A stretch of 64,000 bases of DNA from Anaspis maculata (taxonomy: Eukaryota > Arthropoda > Insecta > Coleoptera > Scraptiidae), in NCBI GenBank assembly GCA_949128115.1, contig OX421964.1, positions 20,980,892 through 21,044,891 on the forward strand, written 5' to 3'. This document shows, piece by piece, positions 35,699 through 44,912 of this stretch (positions are counted from its first letter, which is position 1; the number at the start of each line of letters is the position of its first letter). The notes under the pieces were generated by a model. It was not told where the DNA came from. It did not search any database and saw only the letters and a program-made list of their open reading frames with translations. The translations under genes were made by a program, and so were the position numbers.

Positions 35699-37567
35699 AT
35701 GGATTCACTTAGTGATTATGCTAAGCAGCTGAAAAAAGAAAGCAAGGCAAGATACATTGAGAAGCTAAGTCTGATCGGGGGTGTGGATCCCTATAATATT
35801 CCTGCACAGGACTTTATCTTAGTGCTAGACTTGTTGCCTCGTGTAACATACAGCAAAATGTTGGAATTTTTAATCTTCCGTCTTGATCCACAATCACAAG
35901 CGGAAGTGAAATCATTCAAAAGTTTGGACGCTTTTGCCCAATTTTCGTCAAAGTGGATTGAAAGCATCAGAGCAATAAAAATTAATGAGTTATTTATTGT
36001 TTTTGGAAGGGTAAGGATGTAAAATATTATTTCAGTACGGAATATCTGCATTATGCTTTTTTAGGTTCTGCATTCACAGAAAGTTTCACAGCCACCAACG
36101 CGTTCATGGTTTATCATTTCTGCCGAGAGTGATGTTGTAGCGTGTCACTGTGACTGTGTCGCAGGACTCGGGGAAGCATGTACACATGTCGCTGCAGTTT
36201 TATTTGCTTTCGAATATGCTGGCAAGCATGCAGGAGAGAAGTCTGTTACTGATGTGCTAGCATATTGGATTGGCCCAAAATCAAAGGCGGCGTTTTATCA
36301 AAAAATCAGAGACACAGACTTTTCCACGCCAAGTACGCCAGTAGCAGAAGCCTCTTCAAATAAGCAGACAATACCAGCACTGTCCAACAAAGAAGTTCAG
36401 GACTTCCTCAATAATTATGAAGAACAAGGTTGCATTTCTGTTCTCCAAAAATTCTTTTCTCCCGGACAGGGGCAACTACCAAAGCCACTAACAGACATTT
36501 ACCGAGACGTCTATTGCAATCTTGCTCTTGAGGAATTGCAGGTGGTGGCTTTGACAGTCGATGAAAAGAATATCTCATTGGAACAAGCACTTTACATTGA
36601 AAAACGGACCAAGAACCAAAGCAAGTGCAGTGACTGGTTTTTAATGAGGGCTGGACGAATCACTGCGTCAAAGTTTAAGGCAGCCTGCAGGACAAGGGTG
36701 GAGAAGCCTTCAATAAGCCTGATCAACAATATCTGCTACCCACATATGTACAGAGCGACTTTTAAAGCTGGACGATATGGTTGTGCCCATGAGAAAGATG
36801 CCATTAATTCTTTTTTGCACGATCATCAAAAAACGCACCAAGCAAAAATTGAAAAATGTGGACTCTTCATCAACCCAGCTTTTCCTCAATTTGCTGCTAC
36901 ACCTGATGGAATCTTGATTTGTGTTGATTGTGAGGATGCATGTGTGGAAGTGAAATGCCCATTGTGTGCAGCTGATACCTCAGTCGAAGAATTGATAAAA
37001 ATCAAGAAAACATGCTTAATATCTGACGCTGGAAATGTGATGCTGGACAAAGATCATGCATACTATTACCAGATACAAATGCAAATGGCCGTTACTGGTA
37101 AAAAAACTTGTTTTTTTGTAGTTTGGAGCCCGCAAGATTTTTTTGTGGAAAAAATTGCCTTTGATGAACACTTTTGGACCACACAGAGTGCAATAGCAAC
37201 AAATTTTCATGAAAGTGTAATCATACCCGAATTACTGGGCAAATACTTTTCAAAAAGAGGCAAAGCCAAAGCTGCAAAGGACTTTGATTTAAGTGAAGCA
37301 AGTGGAAGTAGAGAGGTTACTGGAACAACTGCTGATGCTGAAGAGGTTTGTTGATACATTTTTGGTGCTCTCGGTTACTTAGTTAGAATTATTATTTTTC
37401 AGGAGCCGCCCGAACTTTGGTGCTACTGTAATGGACCCGATGATGGAGATGAGCTGGTGAGGTGTACCCAGAGAAATTGCCCGATCAAATTTTTTCACAA
37501 AGCATGTGTCCTGAAAGAGACTAAAAAAATTTCAAAGAAGTGGAAATGTAAACATTGTTCTCAATAA
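35699..37567 (+). CDS. SWIM - YqaJ nuclease - PHD protein of DNA transposon
   Basis: Inferred exons are 35699-36010, 36065-37345 and 37403-37567, with 54- and 57-bp GT-AG introns both in phase 0, giving about 585 residues. The ATG directly follows a TTTTCAG acceptor, so a non-coding first exon ending near 35643 is likely. Residues 131-145 form a SWIM zinc finger (CxC ... CxH: CDC at 133-135, CTH at 143-145). A lambda-exonuclease/YqaJ-type nuclease core follows, with Glu347 after GCAH, the TPDG motif (383-386) and EVK (399-401), the usual metal-binding set. The last exon encodes an ING-like PHD finger (WCYCNGPDDGDELVRC ... CPIKFFHKACV ... CKHC). By family, YqaJ proteins cut or resect double-stranded DNA, SWIM fingers bind DNA or protein, and PHD fingers bind histone H3 tails. 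A role in processing transposition ends or choosing chromatin is inference. Its start lies about 390 bp inside the left repeat, and it converges on the transposase gene. Confidence 0.85.
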
Positions 37568-38343
37568 CTTAATTTCATGTAATTTTAAATCATGTCCTTC
37601 AAGACACTGTTTGTATATATTATGATAAGGGAGTTTGAGGAGATCTTGTCCAGTAAGTCGAACTCGTCCCTGTGGGCTGTGCCACACTGTCGAGGCGAGG
37701 GATTATGTACCAAAGCTGTAATAGCATTCACAACCGTGGTTTATATATAAAAAAAAAATACTACTAGAAACTTTAATAATGATGTGACAGAAGGTTTATA
37801 ACGTGACAGGAGATTCATAATATATATGACATTTCAGCCTACCCATTGTGAAAAATGACTTCTACGTATCTATACCGAAAAACAGGTCAAGAATGGTATG
37901 TCTTATTAACTAGTAGGTAGTAATAGTATATTATATACCAAGGTTGAGAAAGTATTATTACAGCTGAAGCGACAATTTAGAGCTATTTAGATATAAGGCG
38001 CTGAAGCTATAATAATTTTCTCGACCATGGTTTATATAGTATTTTTTTTACTACTAGAAAATCGACATCGCAATTCAGGACCAGGTTAATAATGATGCAC
38101 TTCACGGCTAGTAGTGAAAAAAAAACTTGCTTAATATTAAGTCTTTCTACCGGTAGGTGTAGGACTTCTTACTTACATATATTTATTTCGCTTATACAGA
38201 TTTTTTTTCACGTAACCAATCTTCTAATGTAAAAACAACAAGGTTGAATAAAGCATATCATATCATGTAATTTTTATTTATTTTCTTCTACATAATTACA
38301 CAAATGTTTGAGTGTCGCAGAGTTTATCATTATACCTATCTAA
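37568..38343. other. Convergent 3' region of the two transposon genes
   Basis: An AATAAA on the plus strand at 38247-38252 and TTTATT (AATAAA on the minus strand) at about 38275-38282 are candidate poly(A) signals for the nuclease and transposase respectively, so the transcripts may overlap at their 3' ends. The region also contains the palindrome described at 37910-38057 and a half copy of it at about 37730-37775. Confidence 0.5.
37910..38057. mobile_element. ~148-bp palindromic MITE in the transposon 3' region
   Basis: CTAGTAGGTAGTAATAGTAT at the left pairs with ATACTATTTTTTTACTACTAG-type sequence at the right. Inner arms share GAGAAA, TATTA and CAGCTGAAGC-like words. One arm (ACCRTGGTTTATAT then TACTACTAGAAA) recurs at 37730-37775. 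Non-coding. Confidence 0.5.
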
Positions 38344-41300
38344 TTATGGAATTATGGGTGGACATAGGTTTATCAAACAACTGCAAACAACTAAAATTTT
38401 GTCCAATGTACTCACGGATCCATGGTTCTTCATCAGTAACTTGACTGGTAAAATTTCAGACAGGATTCTGTACTTTAGCCGGAGAATTCCAATAATACGT
38501 TCTACGTGAATTCTGTAAATACAGTAATACAGGGTGATTGACGACCAATGCGACACCGCTTAATGCCAGAAAGCAGACATCAAGGTGAGTCTAGATTAAC
38601 AGAGTTTTTTTTGGGATTGGTTATGAAGATATAGGGTGATTTATATGTTTGGGTCCTAATTTTAAAATCTAATTTTCAAGTGAAATTTTGATTTCGCCGA
38701 GCATAATTTTTTCAATGTTGAAGAAAATGCGTTCAAATTTTTATTTTCAAACGTCATATAACAATGCACTTATGTGACTGTGTTGACAAGGTATAAGTGG
38801 CATTTCTATGACACCGCATTGAGCGGCGTAAAAGTACAACTTATACTCCGCCGGCGTATAAGTAGTATTTATACTCCGCTGACGGGCGGAGTATAAGTAA
38901 AATTTATACTCCGCTGGCGGGCGGAGTATAAGTACCTTCGTCTTCGAGACAAGTTGCTAGAACAGCTGGATTGTTTGAAAATAAAACATTGTATTGTATT
39001 CGGAGTATAAGTGGCTTTATGTGACTCGTATGGATTTAATTCGCTTCGCTGCGCTCGGCGCTTAAGCCTCCATACTCCGTCACATTAAGTCTCACTTATA
39101 CTCCTAATACAATAAATATCTATTATCTTACATTTTTCTGCTGCCCAAAAGTTGACAACTGACAAAAAGACTTGAAAAAATCAGGATCGGACTTGAAATT
39201 TTTTTTACCTAAAAAGTATGAGGTACGGTTGCGGACTCATAAAAGTTTACACCGATGACAATCGTGTGGCCATGCCCATTCAAAATTACGTCAAAACTGA
39301 ATAGGCTACTTCGTTTGGGCAGATGCGCATGCTTGAAAGCTCCAAATTTTGAAAACTTTCGTACACCTGTCAGTTGAATGGCAACGCTGCATGCTCTGTC
39401 TAGCCGCCTGACCAACAACTGGTTCCTGGCAGTCACTTTTATACATACCGTAAATGCATCTCTTCGTAGCTTCTTTGAACTTCCTTCTCGATACAGCCAT
39501 TTTCAACCGGTTCTGTTCTTTCGTCAAAACATGAGCAAATGAAATGTAGGTCAGGTAGAAACGAGAAGTGTGATGATAATTGTCACAAGTGGCAGTTGGC
39601 GCCGATGTCTTGTTGTTTTGTGCGCTGTTGCCATTTTCGTTGTTCCTGAACTTCCACAAATAATCATTCAAGTTAATTTCAATTAAACATTTCCTTTGAA
39701 TATACAAAAAGGGTATCTAACATTCAACCAAATTATTTGTGGAATTTTAGGTGCACTACAATATTTTTTACTGTTAATTTTCAATATCGGTGTACGAAAC
39801 TATGAAATTCGCGCCAGACATGCGCACTCAAAAAAACCGAAACGAAGGGACCTATTAGCATGGCCACTTGATCGCCGTCGGTGTAAACTTTTATGATTCC
39901 GCAACCTTACGTTCTGTGATTGCTTTTCACAACTGTAAAAAAAAGCAAAAAAAAAATTGAATGAGTTTGGCGCAACATTAAAAAAAATATAATGTAATTA
40001 ATGTGTTACCTAACAGCAGCTATATGTCGGGTTTCTTCCACGTCTATTGGATCTAGTTGTTTTTTGCCCTTTAGGAAAGCAGGGGTTCTCACCACAGCCA
40101 TGTGTAGTGCCACCATTTCTTCAATGAGAAATCCTCTGTCTGCTAGGACCATATCGCCTGGTATGAGATTGTCCAAAATTCCACAATCCTCTGTTAACAG
40201 CTTGTCGCTTATCCTACCCCCATAAGCATCAGAGATGAATGCTATCGAACCTTGAGGCGTAATACCAATTAGAACTTTGACTGTATTGTAATGTTTATAC
40301 GAGGACCAAGTTGTAGCTTGTGCTTCCAAATTACTGGATTTTTGACATCTAATTTCAAAACAGTCAATAATCACTGTAACCTTATTGCCGAAATGAAATT
40401 TGAAGCATTCCGGCATGGAACTGATCAATTGATCCCTTGTGGGCCATAATAGGAAAGATTTCATTCTACAGTACATGATGTCTAAGGTTTTGTAGAAAAC
40501 CCGTGCAGCTGTTGACTCAGAGACCGAAAAAAGATAAGCTAAAAATCTGAAATCTAAATTGAGGCGTAATTTCATCAGAGTTAGAATAAAATGTAAAAAT
40601 TTATCTGGCAAAGCGGCTTTTGAAGAAATTTCAATGAAAGGCTCTATCAAATCAAAAACAAGAGTCAGAGCATGGAATGTTGGCAGCCCGGTAAAATATT
40701 TTGTTCTCTTATTATTGCCTTGGAACGATTCTTTGTTGAAAGAAGCTTTACGAATAGTTTCTCGTAGAGTGTACAACTCATCGTTTAACAACTTGTCATC
40801 AAAGTCCGTTTGGCAAGACGTATCCATAGTGGTAGTAGTCACGATCGGTGCTGTTTGTGTCATGGCTTCACAAAATTTATTGAAGTCCACAGTACTACGG
40901 ACGTCTTCACCTTCAAAAGTGGTAGCTGCCTTACTAAGAGTGTCTTCATGTTCAACAATATCAAAAGTAGCTTCTGCGTTACTATGAGCCTCTTCACATT
41001 CGTCTACAGATGTCACAGGTTGTTTGTCCTCAAGGCCATGTGAAGTAGTGGGATCCTAAATACCCATCAAGAATGATTTTTGATCTGTTTCAGTTTTTAT
41101 TTTACATGATGCACTAGCTGAGAAGATTTAGCATAAAGGAAATGTATTAACTATATAATAGAAGCTAGCCTACTGTTAACTATTAGGTATTTATAGAAAA
41201 GTTCATTAGCATTACACATACCTAGTATCGACAAAACTATAAAAATTTTATATTAGTAATTAGTAAATTATTAATACTACTTACATAATAAATCCAAGTA

Positions 41301-41903
41301 GGAATATGTTGAAAGTCGATGAAGAAGTGTAGGTAGGTACCCACAGGAATATTTTTAGTCAATATCAAATAAAAAAAAAATTAACAGTCTGAATTTACTT
41401 CAATTCATGACCGTAAAAAAAAAAATTCTGGAACGTGCCAAAGCATAAAATTACTTTCGTCATTTACCACACAGGTGATACTTGTTTCTGTACTCCTTTT
41501 ATCACCATCATCAGATTCTGAGCTACTTTTGATCCTCACTCGAAGTCTTGACTTTCTCATAGCATAGCCCAAATTGACAGAAGGAACATAATCTCTATTT
41601 TTTAAATCTCCAGGACTGCTAGGTTTTCCTGGCAAAACGCATGATTTAAAAATAGTTATGCATTACCATTCCACAAGTTCAAAAACCTTTAACAAAGTGG
41701 TCGGAACAAATCCATGAGTTTTTCACTTTGTCTTCTGTCAAGTCGGCTCTGTGTAGAGCCTCAAGCCACAGCTTCCTCCTTTTGCGCCCTTCTATCAAAG
41801 CTCGCCCCCTGGTGTCTTTTATTCTTGGAAATGAATAATAACCTTTTTCTTCTTCTCTGTTACTGCGATTCGAGCAGCCAAATACCGCACAAAATTTGGG
41901 CAT
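38344..41903 (-). CDS. THAP-domain DDE transposase
   Basis: Inferred exons on the minus strand are 41903-41687, 41628-41468, 41055-40010 and 38512-38344, all with GT-AG junctions and a continuous frame, giving about 530 residues. The N-terminus is a THAP zinc finger (C5-x4-C10 ... C66-x2-H69, W46 and a closing DYVPS motif), which by family binds the element's ends. A linker carries a CQTDF motif. Residues near 275-325 resemble the helix-turn-helix that precedes DDE_Tnp_4 nucleases. The catalytic triad is probably D357 (IIDCFEI), D432 (LADRGF) and E479 (IHVERIIG); the glutamate is split from the rest by a 1497-bp intron swollen by MITEs. The start codon was chosen because it opens the canonical THAP sequence MPKFC. 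No stop or frameshift was found, so it may be functional. The partner nuclease is convergent. Confidence 0.85.
38839..39104. mobile_element. GGAGTATAAGT palindrome cluster in transposase intron
   Basis: At least five copies of ACTTATACTCC or its complement occur in alternating orientation. A larger inverted pair brackets a GC-rich centre (TTCGCTTCGCTGCGCTCGGC). It looks like a MITE, possibly internally duplicated, inserted into the last transposase intron. Confidence 0.5.
39221..39911. mobile_element. ~690-bp foldback MITE in transposase intron
   Basis: The outer arms share GGTTGCGGA, TCATAAAAGTTTACACCGA and GTGGCCATG in inverted orientation (about 39227-39275 and 39862-39905). Near the centre, TTCCACAAATAAT (about 39653) pairs with ATTATTTGTGGAA (about 39733). 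It is non-coding; a 133-codon minus frame inside has no family resemblance. Confidence 0.65.
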
Positions 41904-42026
41904 CACCTACGACAAATTAACGAAGAGTGGAAAAGTTACGGGAAAACAAAGGGAAGAAAATACTCACTACCAAAAGCTTCGAATTCAGGCGATTAAGAAT
42001 TTAAAATTTTTGAAATTGCTGAGCTT

Positions 42027-42339
42027 TTTTGAGGTTACACGCGAAATGTCAAATTTGACGCATGAATTGACGGCTTGCAGAGGGGAACATGTTCACCTAA
42101 AATAATTGTTTTACGTCTTATTATCGAGAAATCTTCAATAATTTTTCAGGTATGTACAGATAAAAGAACTAGGAAGCGCCCGCAAGCGTACTTTTCACCC
42201 AAAATGGCCTAGAATTTAAATGGAAGCAATTTGCATTAGCATTGAGTCATATGGGAAAAGTGGCGCTTGTCAGGATACTGCCATTTCGCGCCATTCCCCT
42301 CCACAGTCACCGCCTCGTGACGTCATGTGACGATGCCCT
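42027..42339 (-). repeat. Right terminal inverted repeat of the THAP/YqaJ transposon
   Basis: Inverted partner of 35005-35310, ending CGATGCCCT before an AT dinucleotide. It starts about 120 bp upstream of the transposase ATG, so promoter elements for that gene are expected within it. Confidence 0.85.
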
Positions 42340-42564
42340 ATTGAACCAGCGTTGAAATCATGTACATATCACTCAACCCCAATTATTGTCACTGGAAATT
42401 TTTGAAGGGGCTGTCACCCTGACTACGGGGGTGAAACTTCACGGTTAAATCAATTGCAGTTGAACGTCCCCCTTGAAAAGGGAGTTGATCTGTCCGGGCT
42501 TATTTCGAAAAAATGAGAGCAAGTGCTAGAAAATCTGTCTGTTTCGTTTTCGTTGGGTCACCCT

Positions 42565-43089
42565 CTATACACTATACTGCGGTGTTTTGGTGCTGATGCA
42601 AAACTTCAAAAACCTTTCGAACTCTTCCAACACTGATGACAATTTGCTGACAGTGTTTGAGTGTTCCAAAAATTATTTTATCCACAACCAATGAACCGTG
42701 GATTTTTATGGAAACGAGCATCTTAGCATGTTCTCGACTGGGGGGGGGGTTACACCCCCACACCCCCCCTTTGGACCGGCTCTGATAGTAGTAGTAGTGC
42801 AAATTAAGCTACAATTCAGTTACTAAGTGAGTAGGTACCTAAGCAGTTTATTCAACCCGACAATCATTTTTGTTGTTACCATAATCAATCTAAACGCTAT
42901 GAATTATTGACATCTCACATTAGGAAATGTTTCATGAATTTCCAACTAATAATTTTAAGGAAAATTTTATGCTTTCAGATTCTCAAGTAAGTGAACAAAA
43001 TAAGTGTCACCCTGCAAAGTTTGACCTAACTTTGAAATTCTGCAAGCGATTCAATCAATTTTCAGACCGTTCGCTAGCCCACTCCTTAA
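42565..43089. other. No gene; short G-run/C-run stretch
   Basis: A G-homopolymer followed by C-runs lies at about 42740-42775. The rest is AT-rich without recognisable features, ending at the TTAA that flanks the next MITE. Confidence 0.4.
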
Positions 43090-43441
43090 GGCCGGCATTT
43101 CCTAGCATAAAAAATGGCTGAAACAGACTGCGGATTAGCTGCAGAGCGAAAGAGAAAGAGATAGATTCTTGTAGCGTGAGTTTCTGCCAGATCTGTGCAG
43201 ATAAAAATGTAATAAAAAAAAATTAGTTAGTCAAATCTGAGCTGGCAAGAGAATGGAGGTCTTTTTTCGAAAAATATTTATACATTTTGAAAAAAAAAAT
43301 CGAGTTTTTCGAATTTCAAAATTTTCAAATACTTATTCGTTTTCATACTTGATTTCAGATTACCCTTTTTTTTTCAATTCTCCTACTCTATTGGTTTCCA
43401 TGAAACTCACGTTTGAAGAAGAACAGTAGGAAATGCCGTCC
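43090..43441. mobile_element. 352-bp MITE with TTAA target duplications
   Basis: GGCCGGCATTTCCTA at the left and the complement of GGACGGCATTTCCTA at the right form the terminal inverted repeat. TTAA occurs exactly outside both ends (43086-43089 and 43442-43445). TTAA duplication is typical of piggyBac and of Kolobok elements; the sequence alone does not choose between them. The interior is AT-rich and non-coding. Confidence 0.75.
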
Positions 43442-43492
43442 TTAAGCTATATATTAGTCCGTATTTTTCAAATACATGTGATATTCGTATGT

Positions 43493-43601
43493 AATACACC
43501 GATAGGTTGAGGTGTATTATCGCTACATCGAGGATTTTCACGAGAGAATCCGAGTGTAAATCGAGATGTTAGCGATAATATATCGAACCTAGAGGTGTAT
43601 T
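43493..43601. mobile_element. ~109-bp palindromic MITE
   Basis: The ends are AATACACC / GGTGTATT; the arms also share TATTATCGCTA and ATCGAG/CTCGAT-like words and close on a GGATTTTC...GAATCC loop. No coding. Flanking duplication is not resolved. Confidence 0.55.
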
Positions 43602-43775
43602 CGTTTAGACAATTAACCGAACAACACTGAGAATCTTCCTGAAAAAATGAAAACTATTTGAAAGTTTGGTTGGTCATTCTGGTGGGGTGTTTTCACCAAT
43701 GACCTTGGTGGTAATACACTTGTACGGCCTACTATTTTAAGGAGTGGGGTGAATTGTCAACATAATATTTCTGCA

Positions 43776-44912
43776 GGGTGTTCAACAGACTGGTGCAAAA
43801 TCTCTGAATGTTTGACATGCTCCCTCTTGACAAAATTTTTTTTTACTTCACTTCAACACCATAGGCAGGAAGGTAGACCTCATACCTCGAGACGGTTTTT
43901 GAGTTTTTGGTGTATCTCTTTTATTTACAGGGCGACCTCAAAAGTTAACTTTTTTGTAATGCATTGATAACTCTTTTCCTCGTTACTCGATTTTGAAAAT
44001 TTTCGGCTCATTTTGAAACTAAAGCTTCAGGTAAGAATACCAAAGAGTCAAAATCATCTCAAGACAGACATTCAAGATACAGGGTTGCATGAAAAGTGAC
44101 CCAGACCTGAAGTTCTCTTGGAATCTAGGTTGAGAGGAGAATCGAATGATAATCAACTCACCTTCTGAAGTATCATTCATTCTGAACACCGTCTAGGTGT
44201 TTTTTTTCTATTTGACTAGAATTGCTTGTTAACAGGCCACATCTGGACTGTTTGCTTTTGAACGAGAAATATCGCCTTTGTGCACCTGAAAATGTTCGTA
44301 ACCAATATAACACAAGCCTAATAATCACCGACAACAGTGAGCGAAGTGAGTAATTGTTCCGATTTTTGCAACGTTGGTTACGAGCAGCTTCATATGAACA
44401 AGGCCCTGATTCTCCTCCAAAAACATGTGGTTGTAATTTGGTTCCTTTCACTAACAGTTCAGGTCTTATGGCAAGAAAAGGATACCTTGAAGTGTTCAGA
44501 ATGAATGTTTTTGTCGAAGGCAAGTTGATTTTCATTCGATTCTCCTCCCAATTCATATTCCAAGAGCGGTTCAGGTTTTGGTCACTTTTTATCCAACTCT
44601 GTATTCTTAATGTTTGCCTTGAGTTACTGATTCTGATCCTATGATTCTACCTGAAGCTTCAGCTTCAAAATGAGCTCTAAATCTCGAAAATTGATCAGCG
44701 ACTAAGAAAGTTACAATTAATGTAACACCAAAAAGTTGTCTTTTTGAATTTAATTTGTAAATTGAAGAAATGAATCGGATATTCAAGAGCTGTCCCGAGG
44801 TATGAGTTCTACCTTCTTGCCGATGATGTTGAAATCAAAGAAAACATTTTTTCGCTCAAGACAGAGTATGTCCAACTTCCAGTAATTTTGCAGCAGTCTA
44901 TTGAACACCTTG
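43776..44912. mobile_element. 1.14-kb foldback element with spaced ACAGGGTG-like motifs
   Basis: The left arm from GGGTGTTCAACAGACTG is matched in reverse complement by the right arm ending CAGTCTATTGAACACC. Paired landmarks include AGAAGGTAGA(A/C)CTCATACCTC-like sequence, AAGCTTCAGGTA and GGAGGAGAATCGAATGA-like sequence, so each arm exceeds 450 bp. CAGGGTG-type words recur about every 150 bp in the left arm (about 43776, 43929 and 44081). The centre near 44280-44400 is itself partly palindromic. Non-coding. Confidence 0.72.

Larger units (their letters stand above)
35005..42339. mobile_element. 7.3-kb THAP/DDE + YqaJ DNA transposon (ISL2EU-like)
   Basis: The termini are AGGGCATCGTCAC / GTGACGATGCCCT, flanked on both sides by AT (35003-35004 and 42340-42341), giving an apparent 2-bp duplication. 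Inverted repeats extend 306 bp on the left and about 313 bp on the right, roughly 95% alike by eye over their inner 260 bases. Inside are two convergent spliced genes: a SWIM-YqaJ-PHD nuclease (+) and a THAP/DDE transposase (-). From memory, a THAP transposase paired with a YqaJ protein and AT duplications define the Repbase ISL2EU superfamily. Both frames stay open across all inferred exons, so the copy may be autonomous or recently so. Confidence 0.85.
34209..42564. mobile_element. Probable outer TIR element hosting nested insertions
   Basis: The left end at 34209 starts AGGGTGGCCTAACGAAAACG and the right end at 42564, read on the other strand, starts AGGGTGACCCAACGAAAACG. Both continue through GAAAC and an ATTTTC within the next 20 bases. 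After subtracting the 7.3-kb transposon (35005-42339) and the MITE complex (34543-34857), about 0.7 kb of non-coding host element remains. Target duplications are unclear, although TATA-like flanks occur on both sides. Confidence 0.5.

Noticed and set aside
39306..39707. 133-codon minus-strand frame in the transposase intron
   Set aside because: It spans a foldback MITE arm and centre, lacks motifs and is not needed for the transposase frame.
40559..40987. 142-codon plus-strand frame
   Set aside because: Antisense to the third exon of the THAP transposase, which is supported by motifs and splicing.
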